Origin: Stigmatella erecta
Lineage (GTDB): Bacteria; Myxococcota; Myxococcia; Myxococcales; Myxococcaceae
Assembly: GCF_900111745.1 (NCBI RefSeq)
Contig: NZ_FOIJ01000005.1
Coordinates: 404,533-468,532, forward strand
DNA: 64,000 nucleotides
Direction of reading: 5' to 3'
Part shown: positions 27,326-36,486 of the stretch, piece by piece
Layout of the letters: every line of letters begins with the position of its first letter
Position numbering within the stretch: position 1 is the stretch's first letter
The notes under the pieces: model-generated
Told to the model about the DNA's origin: nothing
What the model saw: only the letters and a program-made list of their open reading frames with translations
Database searches by the model: none
Program-made: the position numbers and the translations under genes

Positions 27326-28684
27326 ATGCGGAGGCATGTCGAAAGCAAGGCTGGAAACCGTCACGCCCTCATGGGCTGGCTCGTGGCCTTTCTTCTCCTC
27401 GCCGGCCTGCTGGTGCCCGCGCGTGCAGCTGCGCTGTCCGTCGTCGCCCGATGTGAGCTGGAGGGCGTGGTGGACGCGGGCTCGGGTGCGTACCTCGCGG
27501 ACTGCGTGCGGCGCGCGGAGGCCCGAGGCGCCACGGCGTTGCTCGTGCGGCTGGATACACCTGGGGGCTCTCTGGAGGCCACGCGCTCCGTCGTCCGGGC
27601 GTTCCTGGGCTCGCGCGTGCCCGTGCTCGTCTGGGTGGGACCGTCCGGCGCGCATGCCGGCAGTGCAGGCGTGTTCATCGCGCTCGCGTCCAACGTCGCG
27701 GCCATGGCGCCTGGGACGAACATCGGCGCTGCGCATCCCGTACGTCTCGACGGTAAGGACGTGGAGGACGCTGGCGGGGAACAACTGGCCCGGAAGATTG
27801 AAAACGACACCGTGGCCTTCGCGGAGGGCATCGCCCGGCAGCGGGGACGCAATGCCGCCTGGGCTGCGTCCGCCGTGCGCGCCAGCGCCAGCGTCCCCGC
27901 GGACCAGGCCGTCACGCTGCGCGTGGTGGAGTCCGTCGCGCCCACCGAGGCCGCGTTCCTCGCCTCCGTCGATGGACAGCGCGTGGAGGTGGCGGAGGGG
28001 AAGACGGTGACGCTCTCCACCCGCGACGTCCAGGTGGAGACGTTGGAGCCGGGGCTGTCACAGCGGGTGGTGCATGCGCTCGCGCAGCCCTCCATCGTCT
28101 ACCTGCTGTTCCTGGCCGCGGCGCTGGGGCTGGTGATGGAACTGTCCCATCCAGGCGCGATTGTGCCGGGACTCATGGGCGGCGTCGCGCTGGTGCTGGC
28201 GTTGATGGCCTCGGCCACGTTGCCGGTGCGTTCGGGGGCGTTGGTGTGGATGCTCGTGGGCGTGGGGCTCATCATCGCGGAGCTGTTCGTCACCCATGGC
28301 CTCCTGGGCACGGCGGGCGTGGGGCTGATGCTGCTGGGAGGTGTGCTGCTGGTGGACCGCTTCGAGCCCGGCTGGTTCGTGGAGCCGTCCTTCCGGCTGT
28401 CCTGGGCCGTGATGCTGCCCACGGTGCTGGTGCTCGCGGGGACCACCGTGCTCATCGCGTACCGCGGCGCCCAGACGCGCAAGCTGCCACAGCGGGGCGG
28501 CGACGTGGGGCTCGTGGGGGAGGCGGGCAAGGCATTGGGGCCCGTCACGCCTTCGGGCGGCGAGGTGTTCGTCCACGGCGAGCGCTGGCGCGCCGTCTCC
28601 TTCACTCCCATCCGCGAGGGCGCCCGGGTCGTGGTGCGCGCCGTGGAAGGACTCACCCTCACCGTCGCGGAGGCGTTGCCATGA
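27326..28684 (+). CDS. NfeD-family membrane serine protease
   Basis: 452 residues from ATG 27326; ATG 27371, right before the signal peptide, is an alternative. Order: signal peptide ([19 protein letters not shown]), ClpP/crotonase-like protease domain with [16 protein letters not shown] (catalytic Ser113) and KIEND (Lys157) as a Ser-Lys dyad, then four hydrophobic segments (about 250-390) and a C-terminal OB-fold-like domain ([14 protein letters not shown]). Such NfeD proteins cleave the C-terminus of their slipin partner and affect membrane quality control. It overlaps the slipin gene by four bases (ATGA). Confidence 0.9.
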   Translation: MRRHVESKAGNRHALMGWLVAFLLLAGLLVPARAAALSVVARCELEGVVDAGSGAYLADCVRRAEARGATALLVRLDTPGGSLEATRSVVRAFLGSRVPVLVWVGPSGAHAGSAGVFIALASNVAAMAPGTNIGAAHPVRLDGKDVEDAGGEQLARKIENDTVAFAEGIARQRGRNAAWAASAVRASASVPADQAVTLRVVESVAPTEAAFLASVDGQRVEVAEGKTVTLSTRDVQVETLEPGLSQRVVHALAQPSIVYLLFLAAALGLVMELSHPGAIVPGLMGGVALVLALMASATLPVRSGALVWMLVGVGLIIAELFVTHGLLGTAGVGLMLLGGVLLVDRFEPGWFVEPSFRLSWAVMLPTVLVLAGTTVLIAYRGAQTRKLPQRGGDVGLVGEAGKALGPVTPSGGEVFVHGERWRAVSFTPIREGARVVVRAVEGLTLTVAEALP

Positions 28685-29511
28685 GCGAGCTGTTTGGTGC
28701 CCTGGGTTTCCTCGTTCCCCTGGCCGTGGTGTTCGTCCTCTTCGCCTCGGGTGTGCGCATCGTCAGCGAGTATCAGAACGGCGTCGTGTTCCGGCTGGGC
28801 CGCTACGTGGGTCTCAAGCGCGCGGGCTTCCGCTGGCTCATCCCGTTCATCGAACGCATGGTCATCATCGACCTGCGCACGGTGGCGCGCGACGTGCCCC
28901 CGCAGGACGTCATCACCAAGGACAACGTCAGCGTGAAGGTGAACGCCGTCGTCTACTTTCGCGTCATCCAAGCGGACAAGGCCGTGCTCCAGGTGGAGGA
29001 CTACCTCTACGCCACCAGCCAGATCGCCCAGACCACGCTGCGCGCCATCCTGGGCCAGGTGGAGCTGGACGAGCTCTTGTCCGAGCGTGAGCGCATCAAC
29101 CAAGAACTGCAACAGGTGCTGGACGCGCGGACCGGCCCTTGGGGCGTGAAGGTCTCCAACGTGGAGGTGAAGCACATCGACCTTCCCCTGGAGATGCAGC
29201 GGGCCATCGCGCGGCAGGCCGAGGCCGAACGCGAGCGCCGCGCGAAGATCATCGCCGCCGAGGGCGAACACCAGGCCGCGGAGAAGCTGTCCCTGGCCGC
29301 GGATGTGCTCAGCCGCAACCCTGCGACGCTCCAGCTGCGCTACCTCCAGACGCTGGTGGAAATCACGGGCGGTGGGAACCACACCATCCTGCCCATTCCG
29401 CTGGAGCTGCTGCGCGCGTTCGGCGCCGTGCCCGTGCGGCCCTTCCGGCCAGAGGAGCCGCGCGAGGATGAGCCCGAGGACGGCGAGGACGCGTCCCCGG
29501 GTCTGTCTTGA
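28681..29511 (+). CDS. Slipin (stomatin/prohibitin-like SPFH protein)
   Basis: 276-residue membrane-anchored SPFH protein: N-terminal membrane helix ([18 protein letters not shown]), SPFH domain ([27 protein letters not shown], [20 protein letters not shown]), then a Glu/Ala/Arg helical region ([22 protein letters not shown]) and an acidic tail. It is the usual partner of NfeD1b proteases and is coupled to that gene by an ATGA overlap. Confidence 0.92.
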   Translation: MSELFGALGFLVPLAVVFVLFASGVRIVSEYQNGVVFRLGRYVGLKRAGFRWLIPFIERMVIIDLRTVARDVPPQDVITKDNVSVKVNAVVYFRVIQADKAVLQVEDYLYATSQIAQTTLRAILGQVELDELLSERERINQELQQVLDARTGPWGVKVSNVEVKHIDLPLEMQRAIARQAEAERERRAKIIAAEGEHQAAEKLSLAADVLSRNPATLQLRYLQTLVEITGGGNHTILPIPLELLRAFGAVPVRPFRPEEPREDEPEDGEDASPGLS

Positions 29512-29681
29512 GACGGCACCGTGCAAGGGAAGGCTTGAAGGCCTGTTGAGAGGTGGCGGACTGGACAGGCATCACCGCGGTGTATGTGGATCCAGGGAAC
29601 ATGCGGACTGCCGCACGAGCGAGGCTCGCCCGCTCGCTGCTGATGAAACATACAGGGCTGGCCCTGGAGCATGCCCCGGTG

Positions 29682-30572
29682 CTACCGGCCGGCGAGAGAC
29701 TTCTCGAAAGCGGTCTCCAGCTTCTCGATGAAGGGCTTGAACTCGCTGGGGTTGATGAAGGGGTTGGGGGCCCCGTCCTTCTGCTTCGCGCGCTTGCCGG
29801 CCATGTCAAAGAACTCCGGGTGCGGGGCGAGGAAGACGTCGACCTTCATCGCCTTCGCTTTGGCGAAGGTCCTCCGGTAGTCCTCGACGATGCCGGGATA
29901 CTGCAGCGGCGGGGTGATGCGGTTGGCGGCGACGGTGGCCGAGCAGAAGACCAGCAGCTCGTAGGGCTTGCCCTGGTGCTGCACCGTCTGGCCCCAGGAC
30001 GTGCAGCCGCGGCTGTGGCCGGGCGTGAGGTAGGCCTTGAGCGTGACGCCGCCCAGGCTGACCGTATCGCCGTCACGGAGCACCTTGTCGACCTTCACGG
30101 GGGGCGTGTTCAGGGATTTGTCGCCCTCGCTGCCGAGATAGAAGCCGCCCTCGAGCGCCGAGACATCGCCCTCCATGGCATAGAGCTGGGCGCCGGTGTC
30201 CTTCTTCAACTGGGCCAGGCCGCCCGAGTGATCAAAATGGGCATGGCTGTTGAGGATGATCTTCACGTCCGAGAGCTTGAAGCCGAGCTTCTGGATGTTG
30301 GCTTCGATTCCGGGGACGGATTCCGGGAGCGCGGCGTCCAGGACGATCAGCCCCTCCTGGGTCTTGAAGAGGTACGAGGCGAGCCCAGCGGGGCCCACGG
30401 AGTAGACAGTGCCGATGACGTGGAAGGGCTCGGCCGGAGCGTTCCAGATCTCGCGCTGCGAGGGTGGCTTCGTGGCAGGTTTGGCGGGGAGCTTCTGCGC
30501 GAAGGCAGGAGCGCAGAGCAAAGCCCCCAGCGCGGCGGCGAGAAGCGGCGTCTTCCGTGTCATCCAGGTCAT
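29682..30572 (-). CDS. Subclass B3-type metallo-beta-lactamase-fold hydrolase, exported
   Basis: 296 residues with a signal peptide (LAAALGALLCAPAFA). Zinc-site residues follow the B3 pattern: SHAHFDH (His110, His112, Asp114, His115), PGHSRGCTSW (His186) and APHPEFF (His251). Length and the GHSRGCTSW box fit periplasmic B3 beta-lactamases, though related lactonases and other hydrolases share the fold. Start ATG 30572 or 30563. It stands alone, convergent with the slipin gene. Confidence 0.88.
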   Translation of the reverse strand: MTWMTRKTPLLAAALGALLCAPAFAQKLPAKPATKPPSQREIWNAPAEPFHVIGTVYSVGPAGLASYLFKTQEGLIVLDAALPESVPGIEANIQKLGFKLSDVKIILNSHAHFDHSGGLAQLKKDTGAQLYAMEGDVSALEGGFYLGSEGDKSLNTPPVKVDKVLRDGDTVSLGGVTLKAYLTPGHSRGCTSWGQTVQHQGKPYELLVFCSATVAANRITPPLQYPGIVEDYRRTFAKAKAMKVDVFLAPHPEFFDMAGKRAKQKDGAPNPFINPSEFKPFIEKLETAFEKSLAGR

Positions 30573-30604
30573 TCCTATGGCCAGCGAGGGGGCTCCAGCC
30601 GGCT

Positions 30605-31000
30605 TTATACTCCGTGCCCCGGGAGACACGCCCCGTCGCCTCCGCTCCCACCTGTCCCTTCCCAGCCACACCGCCACGCGCCCACCGAGGCCAGCAGGGC
30701 GGCCCCCATGCCCAGCAACAATGCCAGCACGATGTTGTGCAGCGCTTCCTGCAAGCCGAACGCGAGGAGGGTGGGGTTCCGGGCCGCTTCCATCTCCGCA
30801 TAGGCGTGCAGGCACACCATGAACCCGGTGATGAAGCCCAGCCCGCCCGCGATCAGCGTGAACAGTCCAAGCGCCACCATCAACGGGACGTACCGCTTCT
30901 CGGGCCTGCGGGCATACTGAAAGCTCGCGGCCAGCAGTCCCAGTCCACCCAACAGCGTGGGGTACATGCCCCAGCCGCCCGCGACGAAAAAGTCCAGCAA
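30605..31000 (-). CDS. Small multi-pass membrane protein (MotA/ExbB-like type)
   Basis: 131 residues with three hydrophobic segments (about 10-25, 38-62, 85-105) separated by short charged loops (QYARRPEKRY). The opening MLDFFVAGGWGMYPTLLGGL recalls the start of MotA/TolQ/ExbB-type proteins, but the protein is shorter than those and the match is weak. It precedes the metallo-beta-lactamase gene on the same strand, 32 bases away. Confidence 0.6.
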   Translation of the reverse strand: MLDFFVAGGWGMYPTLLGGLGLLAASFQYARRPEKRYVPLMVALGLFTLIAGGLGFITGFMVCLHAYAEMEAARNPTLLAFGLQEALHNIVLALLLGMGAALLASVGAWRCGWEGTGGSGGDGACLPGHGV

Positions 31001-31163
31001 GGTGTCCTCCCCTCAAGGCGTTCGAATCCCTTGGACACCGTCGAGGCAATTCGGTTCCCAGCATCTGCTTCGCTCGCCACCACGGGCCCCCTGGGGCAGG
31101 AGGCGGCCGCATTGTCAGAGCCGCCCATACACTTGCGCGGGTCTTCTTCAGCGGAGAACACCC

Positions 31164-31727
31164 ATGCACATCGTTCCGGCCATCGCTGCCTTGCTATCTC
31201 TCGGTCTTGCTTCTTCCACGGAGGCCGCGCCCCTCGAGGCGTTCGCCGTGGCCAACAGCTGCACCGCGCCGAGGGGGTCGCTCTTTCTCAACGGGGACGT
31301 CGGCACGCCTGAGAACGCCTATACCCGCGATTACATCCACCCGGGAGCAGACGTCATTCTCAACGGCACGTGGAGCACCCATGTGTACTCCAGCACGAGC
31401 CGCGACTTCGTGAGGATCCACGTCACCCCCACCCTGGCCTCCCAGGGGCTTTGGTGGGACGTCGAGTTCTCGACCCGGGCACTTGGCACCCCGTTGGCCG
31501 TGGGCACCTATCCCCACGCGCAGCGGGCTGCATTCGCTGCCCCCGGCTACCCGGGCCTGAGCGTCAGCGGGGACGGCCGGGGCTGCAATACCCTCGCGGG
31601 CGAATTCCAGATTCATGACATCGTCTGGGACTCCGTGGGCCTGCTCAAGCTGTCCGCGTCGTTCCTCCAGCGTTGCGAGGCGGGCAACGCGGTGTTGCGC
31701 GGCATGGTGGCATACGAGCGGCAGTGA
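31164..31727 (+). CDS. Secreted protein of unknown function (187 aa)
   Basis: Signal peptide MHIVPAIAALLSLGLASSTEA followed by a compact beta-rich domain with four Cys (near residues 33, 141, 171), suggesting disulfides. GGAG at 31,152-31,155 supports the ATG. The composition (Thr, Ser, Gly, Tyr-rich) fits an extracellular protein. Not matched to a named family. It lies divergent from the small membrane protein and convergent with the L,D-transpeptidase. Confidence 0.7.
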   Translation: MHIVPAIAALLSLGLASSTEAAPLEAFAVANSCTAPRGSLFLNGDVGTPENAYTRDYIHPGADVILNGTWSTHVYSSTSRDFVRIHVTPTLASQGLWWDVEFSTRALGTPLAVGTYPHAQRAAFAAPGYPGLSVSGDGRGCNTLAGEFQIHDIVWDSVGLLKLSASFLQRCEAGNAVLRGMVAYERQ

Positions 31728-31764
31728 CTTCCCATCCCCGTCCGCCTCGCCGGACGTCTGGGCT

Positions 31765-33318
31765 CTATTCCGGGGCAGCCGTGGAGACGGCGACCGGCAG
31801 GGGAACGTCCCCGGTGGGCTCCAGGCCCTGGCGGACCCGGATACGGGAGCCCATCAGGTCCCCCGTGCCATAGGCCATGGACCAGCCCTGGGGCACCTCC
31901 GGTCCCGTCCAGCGGTAGAGCGCCCGCGCATCCCTGGGCGAGAGGTTGATGCAGCCGTGGCTCACGGGCTCGCCCCACCGGTCGTGCCAGTACGCCGTGT
32001 GCAGGGCGAAGTTGCCCTGGAAGAACATCGTCCAGGGCACGGTCGCCACCCGGTACCGGCTGCGTCCCGCCGCGCCCGTCATGTGCGCCTCGGCGGATTT
32101 GAGCCAGATGCGAAAGACGCCCACGGGCGTCTCATGTGCGCGCATTCCCGAGGAGATGAGCGTCGCATATACGGGCTTCACCCCCTCGTAGGCCACCAGC
32201 ACCTGCTCCGTCAGGTCGACGTCCAGCCACCGCTCCCCGGGCAGAAGGTCCGCCAGGGCGGGCGCCGCGCGGAGCTGGTGCAGGTCCGTGGACGCCACCC
32301 ATTGGTCTTCCGCGAGGCGCGCCCACTGTCCGTCCTCGGAGAATCCCTGGAGGGCCACCACGGTGCGAGGGGCGAGCACGGCTTTCCGCCCGGAGGTGGC
32401 CTCAGGCCCCTCCCGCACGTCGACGGGCTCCCGGGGGGCGGTCCGGGATTGTGCCCAGGCGAGGAGCGGGGGCAGCCCCTCCAGGGCCTCTCGGCCGAGC
32501 CCCACGAACTCCGAAGGGGTGTAGCGCCGCAGGAACCGCGCGTCGATGTACTGCCCCTCCGAGGTGCGCCAGACGCGGCGGCGGCCCAGGCGGACCTCGG
32601 AGGTGAGCTTGACCGTCACCGAGCCCTTCACCCGGCGGCCCCGCAGACGCCGCCGGGCCTCGCCCAGGCTCGCGTAGACGCGCGCCCGGCGGCTGACGTG
32701 CGCATACGCCCCGGGCGTCAGCTCCCCGGGCGAGAGCAGGGGCATTTCCCGGACCCGGGGCTCCCGCCAGTTCGATTCCAGGTAGCGCTCGCAGATCCAT
32801 CCCCGTGGTTCGATCTCCACCCACGCGGTGCAGCCAGGCCCCTTCACCGCCTGCTTCCAGGTCACCCGCATGTCCTGGGCGAGTGTTCCCAGGGAAGGGG
32901 CATCCTGCCGGGGCTCGGTGCGCACGGCGATGGAGCGCTTGGCGCGCAGAGAGCGCGTGTCTGCCTGGAACAGGCGCTCTCCGGGCGGTGGCTCCTCCTC
33001 GACGGCGTCGCGCAGATCGAGCCCCAGTTCGATCTCCGGTCCAGGCTCCAGCTCCGCCTCCTCCGGCCCGGGCTCCTCCGCCTCAGGGTCTTCGTCGAAC
33101 GCTTCGGCGAAGGCCCCGAAATCCGCCTCCAGGACCGGCGGGCCCGCCAACGCCAGGGGAGGGGCCATGGGTTCAGGCGCGGGCGGGGCCTCGGGCCGCG
33201 GTAGGAGAGGGGGAGCCGGAGGGATGGGCGCTGCTGCGCTCTCTGCGCGAGAGGCCCCCGCGCCGGGCTCGACGGAAGGGGTGCACGCCAGCCAGAGGAG
33301 CGGAAGCCACCGTCGCAT
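31765..33318 (-). CDS. L,D-transpeptidase (YkuD) lipoprotein
   Basis: 517-residue envelope protein. The lipobox is LLWLAC (Cys12), then a Pro/Glu/Ala-rich spacer (about 20-115), an SH3-like middle, and a C-terminal YkuD domain with the catalytic box SHGCINLSPRDAR (His454, Cys456). It would form 3-3 cross-links or attach proteins to peptidoglycan in the periplasm. The long acidic, Pro-rich spacer may let the domain reach through the periplasm from a membrane anchor. It is encoded alone. Confidence 0.9.
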   Translation of the reverse strand: MRRWLPLLWLACTPSVEPGAGASRAESAAAPIPPAPPLLPRPEAPPAPEPMAPPLALAGPPVLEADFGAFAEAFDEDPEAEEPGPEEAELEPGPEIELGLDLRDAVEEEPPPGERLFQADTRSLRAKRSIAVRTEPRQDAPSLGTLAQDMRVTWKQAVKGPGCTAWVEIEPRGWICERYLESNWREPRVREMPLLSPGELTPGAYAHVSRRARVYASLGEARRRLRGRRVKGSVTVKLTSEVRLGRRRVWRTSEGQYIDARFLRRYTPSEFVGLGREALEGLPPLLAWAQSRTAPREPVDVREGPEATSGRKAVLAPRTVVALQGFSEDGQWARLAEDQWVASTDLHQLRAAPALADLLPGERWLDVDLTEQVLVAYEGVKPVYATLISSGMRAHETPVGVFRIWLKSAEAHMTGAAGRSRYRVATVPWTMFFQGNFALHTAYWHDRWGEPVSHGCINLSPRDARALYRWTGPEVPQGWSMAYGTGDLMGSRIRVRQGLEPTGDVPLPVAVSTAAPE

Positions 33319-33445
33319 ACCCCGTCAGGCTAGAGGGACGTGTGCTCGGGCTCAACGGAGGAAAGGTGGGCTCCGCGGCGGGGCAGCGGGGCCGTGCGGC
33401 ACGAATGGCCGTTGCCGCTCCCGGTGAAATCCAAGGCCTCCCTCC

Positions 33446-34033
33446 TCACCGCGTGGGGAGCGGAGCCGCTGACCGCATGCGCAAGATGCGTCGCGTGGCC
33501 ACACACACCACGCGCCCTTCGAGTGCCTGGAGCCCATGGTGCCGGCAGAGCTCATCGTAGGCGGAGGGCCGTTCGCCCTCGATCCGGAAGAGTGCCCGGG
33601 GAAGCGGCATGCCCGCCAGCTCCGCGGAGGGCGTGAGCTCCAAGACGCCGAGCGTCTTCACGACCAGCTCCTCCAGAAAGTCCGTTCCCTCGACGGGTTC
33701 CCGGGAGAGCACGTACGACAGGGCGCCCACGGTTTGGGTGGGTGCCACGGGCCGGAGGTTGTCCGCGGCGAGCAGTTTCTCCCAAAGGACTTCGTGCAGC
33801 TCCCTGGCGGCAGCGGCCAGGGTCATGGCGATGACGAGACCGCCGCTCACGGCCACGCCCTTGCCGTGTCCCAGATCGAAGCGGTGGTGGCCGAGGTGGA
33901 TGGGATGGGGCACCAGGAACTGGGTCGAGATCGCGAGGTTGGCGCTGATGGAGGTTTCAAAGCGCCTTCGCTCCAGGCGTGAGCAGTGGTAAGGTATGCT
34001 CCCGATCTTCCGAGGCTCACGAGACTCTTTCAT
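33446..34033 (-). CDS. Hypothetical protein (195 aa)
   Basis: The start is placed at ATG 34033 because AGGTGG lies just upstream on the minus strand; the frame is open to 34,150 but that would run into the divergent response-regulator gene. The C-terminal part is rich in Leu/Glu/Arg (VLWEKLLAADNLRPVAPTQTVGALSYVLSREP) and a His-rich stretch (HPIHLGHHRFDLGHGKG) precedes it. No family was recognised. The codon pattern supports a real gene. Confidence 0.6.
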   Translation of the reverse strand: MKESREPRKIGSIPYHCSRLERRRFETSISANLAISTQFLVPHPIHLGHHRFDLGHGKGVAVSGGLVIAMTLAAAARELHEVLWEKLLAADNLRPVAPTQTVGALSYVLSREPVEGTDFLEELVVKTLGVLELTPSAELAGMPLPRALFRIEGERPSAYDELCRHHGLQALEGRVVCVATRRILRMRSAAPLPTR

Positions 34034-34048
34034 CCACCTGCTCTTCCC

Positions 34049-34465
34049 ATGTCTGACGCCAGCACTACTGCGAGGGGACGTATCCTGGTGGTGGATGACC
34101 AGCGCAACATGCGCACCATCACGGCGCTGGTCCTGAGCGCAGAGGGACACACCGTCTTCCAGGCTGCCACCGGCCAGGAGGCGCTCGACTTCCTCTCCCG
34201 CAGCAGCGTGGACGTGCTCCTGACGAACCTGAAGATGGAGCCCATGGATGGCCTCACGTTGCTTGAAAAGGCGCTGGAGGCTGTGCCTCAGTTACAGGTG
34301 ATTGTCATGACGGCCTTCGGCTCCATCGACAGCGCGGTGGAGGCCATGCGGCTGGGGGCGTACGACTACATCACCAAGCCCTTCAAGGAGGGAAAACTGT
34401 GCCACTGCGTGAATGCGGCATTGGAGCAGGCCTGGCGATTGTCCCAGGAGAAGCTGAACCTCTGA
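34049..34465 (+). CDS. Stand-alone receiver domain with Asn at the phosphoacceptor site
   Basis: 138 residues, a single NtrC-type receiver domain. It keeps the acidic pair Asp16-Asp17 (VVDDQ), Thr88 (VMTAFGS) and Lys110 (YITKPF), but the phosphorylated Asp is replaced by Asn60 (LLTNLKMEPMDG, where LLTDLKM is expected). It therefore should not be phosphorylated in the standard way, and may be a constitutive or phosphate-independent switch, or a decaying copy of a longer regulator. No kinase is adjacent. Confidence 0.85.
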   Translation: MSDASTTARGRILVVDDQRNMRTITALVLSAEGHTVFQAATGQEALDFLSRSSVDVLLTNLKMEPMDGLTLLEKALEAVPQLQVIVMTAFGSIDSAVEAMRLGAYDYITKPFKEGKLCHCVNAALEQAWRLSQEKLNL

Positions 34466-34696
34466 GAGATTGCCGAATACTGCTGGCGCAAGCGGGTCCG
34501 GCTGCCGTCCCACGCAACAGATGCGTGGGCTGTTGATACGTTTTTACGCGCCTGGTTCCTCCGTGGGAAGACTGCACGTGAGCACGTCCCCCTATTTGGG
34601 GACGAGTTGTGCCACCTCAAATCCCAGCTCGCTGTCCGGTGGTATCGGCTCCACGACCGCCAATGGTACGTTTCCGCCTTAAGGCCGACCGGGTAG
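34466..34696 (+). pseudogene. Open frame fragment after the receiver gene
   Basis: Directly after the receiver stop, the same frame stays open for 76 codons without a start: EIAEYCWRKRVRLPSHA, then WAVDTFLRAWFLRGKTAREH and LAVRWYRLHDRQWYVSALRPTG. The amino-acid pattern looks coding, but no family was recognised. It may be the 3' part of an unrelated gene brought next to the receiver gene by a rearrangement. Confidence 0.35.
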
Positions 34697-34888
34697 CCGT
34701 TGAGCAGATGACGGGCTGAATGCCTGCCTGCCGGAGCGGACCATTGAAGTCATCCAGAGCGGGGCTGGAACTGGCGAATAGGCTCCCGGCCGGCTGGCCC
34801 AGGTGGTGGAGACGCTGGGGTGAAGAGGACTCCCTGGTGATTCCACCGCCACCGAGTGAACGTCCTTCACGGTGCGGCCATGCGCTCT

Positions 34889-34931
34889 GGATTTGGTCCA
34901 AACGTGGTCCGCCAAGAACCGACTTGGTCCC
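34889..34931 (-). repeat. Inverted copy of the 44-base repeat at 24,468
   Basis: Reverse complement matches 24,468-24,511 at most positions (shared GGGACCA, TCGGT, CTTG, CGGACC and TTTGGACCAAATCC). It lies about 65 bases from fragment R6, on the same side as in the R2 copy. Confidence 0.55.
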
Positions 34932-34995
34932 GGAATGCAAGCCCAACCCCCTTTCTCAAAGGGAGCGCGCTGAAGAGCGGCGGGTTGGTCTGCTT

Positions 34996-35055
34996 GGGAG
35001 CGGCGGCTATCGAACCCGCAACAAGACGGAAGCAAACCTCTCAGCAGGTCGCGCC
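34996..35055 (-). repeat. tRNA/tmRNA 3'-end-like fragment R6 (degenerate)
   Basis: Read on the minus strand: GCGCGACCTGCTGAGAGGTT, then a variable stretch and the T-arm-like GCGGGTTCGATAGCCGC with CGCTCCC. It matches R2 around GCGCGA, CTGCT, GAGGTTT and the T-arm, but one T-stem base pair is broken. It is the most decayed of the set. Its flank carries the same 44-base repeat as R2. Confidence 0.45.
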
Positions 35056-35098
35056 GTGACGAGCCAATGGCCAGATTTCCCTGGTCTCCCCAGGAGTC

Positions 35099-35459
35099 TC
35101 AGTGGATGGCCGCGCGCAGGCCCACGGCGGCCACCACCTGAGCCTCGCCCGCCAGCAGCGCCTTCAAGCCGCTCTTTAACGGCAGCCTCGTCTCCGGAGG
35201 CTGTGACGGTCAGGCGGTAGAAGAGGGACTGGTGCCCGTCCGTGGACTGAGCCAGCTCCCCGTAGAAGCGGCGCAGTGCGGGGTCCTCCAGGCCTTCAGC
35301 AAGCAGGGACAGGCGCTCGCAGGAGCGGGCCTCGATGATGGCGGCCACCAGGAGCCGGTCCACGCGGCGCTCCGGGGAGGGGGTGCGGATGAGCTCCTGG
35401 AGCCCCTGTGCATAGGGGTCTCCGCCATCGCGGTTGAAGGTGAGCCCCCGGGCAGCCAT
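35099..35459 (-). pseudogene. Remnant of miaE-like tRNA hydroxylase gene (truncated, frameshifted)
   Basis: The C-terminal half of a MiaE-like protein: RGLTFNRDGGDPYAQGLQEL, DRLLVAAIIEARSCERLSLLAEGL and RRFYGELAQ. The N-terminal di-iron half is absent. Near 35,180 one extra base shifts the frame: after KERL the family-like ending (ALLAGEAQVVAAVGLRAAIH and a stop) continues in another frame to the TGA at 35,099-35,101. MiaE hydroxylates a modified adenosine at tRNA position 37; this copy cannot be functional. Confidence 0.65.
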
Positions 35460-36053
35460 CAGGTCAGGTGGCCCCGCTCGCGCAGGGCTGCCAGCCGCTC
35501 CAACAGTGCGGAGCGCTGGGAAGTGGTGGGTGGGGCCGCTACCTCCGACAGCACTCAGGCTTCCTCCGCGACCTTGGAACGGGTTTCTCGGCGCGCATGG
35601 CGCCGCCACGAAAGGGGTTGCACCGTCTCGTGTATCGGCGCAGCGCGCGGCCTTGCTGACTCCGGCAACTCCCCGCTGGGCCCTGGGCCGCTCCCCGCCA
35701 TAGGGCCTCCATGTCTCCTATCGTTCATGGATTCAACGCTCGGCAGGACAGGGACGGCGGGATGAGGCACGATAGGCGGCTGGCAGGGGAGGCCGAGATG
35801 ACGAGAGTGCTCTTTCGCGCTGGGGTGGGGCACGCAGTGCTCACGGGCTGTGGGGGAGCCGGCGGAGGTGACGCCTCCCCCATCCAAGGTGGAGGTGACC
35901 TTCGTTACAAGGCCGCGATGGAGCGGAACCTGGATATCGCGGACCGTGGTGTTGGCCTGACACACATGTCCCGAGCCCGGGCTCTCACTCTTCGCCGAAG
36001 AGGACGGCACCGTGAGGCCTTGAACCATGGCTGCCTGTGAGAGAAGGACCCCC
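35460..36053. other. Region without a supported gene, 35,460-36,053
   Basis: 594 bases. Open frames exist on both strands (for example minus 35,555-36,055), but none has a convincing start, ribosome site or family motif. A stretch on the minus strand near 35,870-36,000 (GHVCQANTTVRDIQVPLHRG) looks coding-like and may be a remnant of an exported protein. I see no repeat or RNA gene. Confidence 0.35.
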
Positions 36054-36431
36054 ATGCATCGGTCAAGAATGCTGCTTGTGAGCTTGGCGGTGGTTCTTTC
36101 CGGCTGCGCAGCAACTGGATTGGATGCTCAGGGCGGAAGCGACCCTTCTGGAGAAGGCATTCCCTCGTTCTCGCCTGGGGCGATCGTTTTCGTTGAAGGT
36201 CCGGATGGAAAGCACGGCGAACGGCTCTCGGGAGCGTTCCTGCCAGCCGAGTGCCTGGAGATGTGGCCGCGGGAAGAGGCGATTGCTGCCCGGGAGATTG
36301 TGCTTGTTGGCCGTTCTTCCCGCAGAGGGCCAAGAGGAGGCGTACGGCAACCGCCACTCCTCAATCCGAGACCGCCCCATGACCCACTCCGTGAGTGGAG
36401 GCAGCGGCCACCGGACCCACGGAGATCATGA
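36054..36431 (+). pseudogene. Truncated lipoprotein gene, possible SitA-type toxin remnant
   Basis: The start is well formed: AAGGA at 36,044-36,048, then MHRSRMLLVSLAVVLSGCAATG with lipobox LSGC. The reading then loses family character and becomes Arg/Pro-rich (GGVRQPPLLNPRPPHDP), and other frames stay open, so frameshifts or a deletion are likely. It directly precedes a zinc-ribbon immunity-like gene, the place where a lipoprotein toxin would be. That position and the lipobox are the only reasons to suggest a toxin remnant. Confidence 0.4.
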
Positions 36432-36486
36432 TACGCGTCTACTCGAAGTACCCAATCCCTCAGCTCATCGGCGTCGAGCCATAGCC

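Noticed and set aside
29682..30572. Certain assignment as an antibiotic-resistance beta-lactamase
   Set aside because: The zinc motif and length fit subclass B3, but environmental homologs include other hydrolases; activity is not shown by sequence.
36124..36486. N-terminal extension of the immunity-like protein
   Set aside because: The frame is open but overlaps the lipoprotein start, has no ribosome site, and has Arg/Ser-rich composition; ATG 36487 is more plausible.
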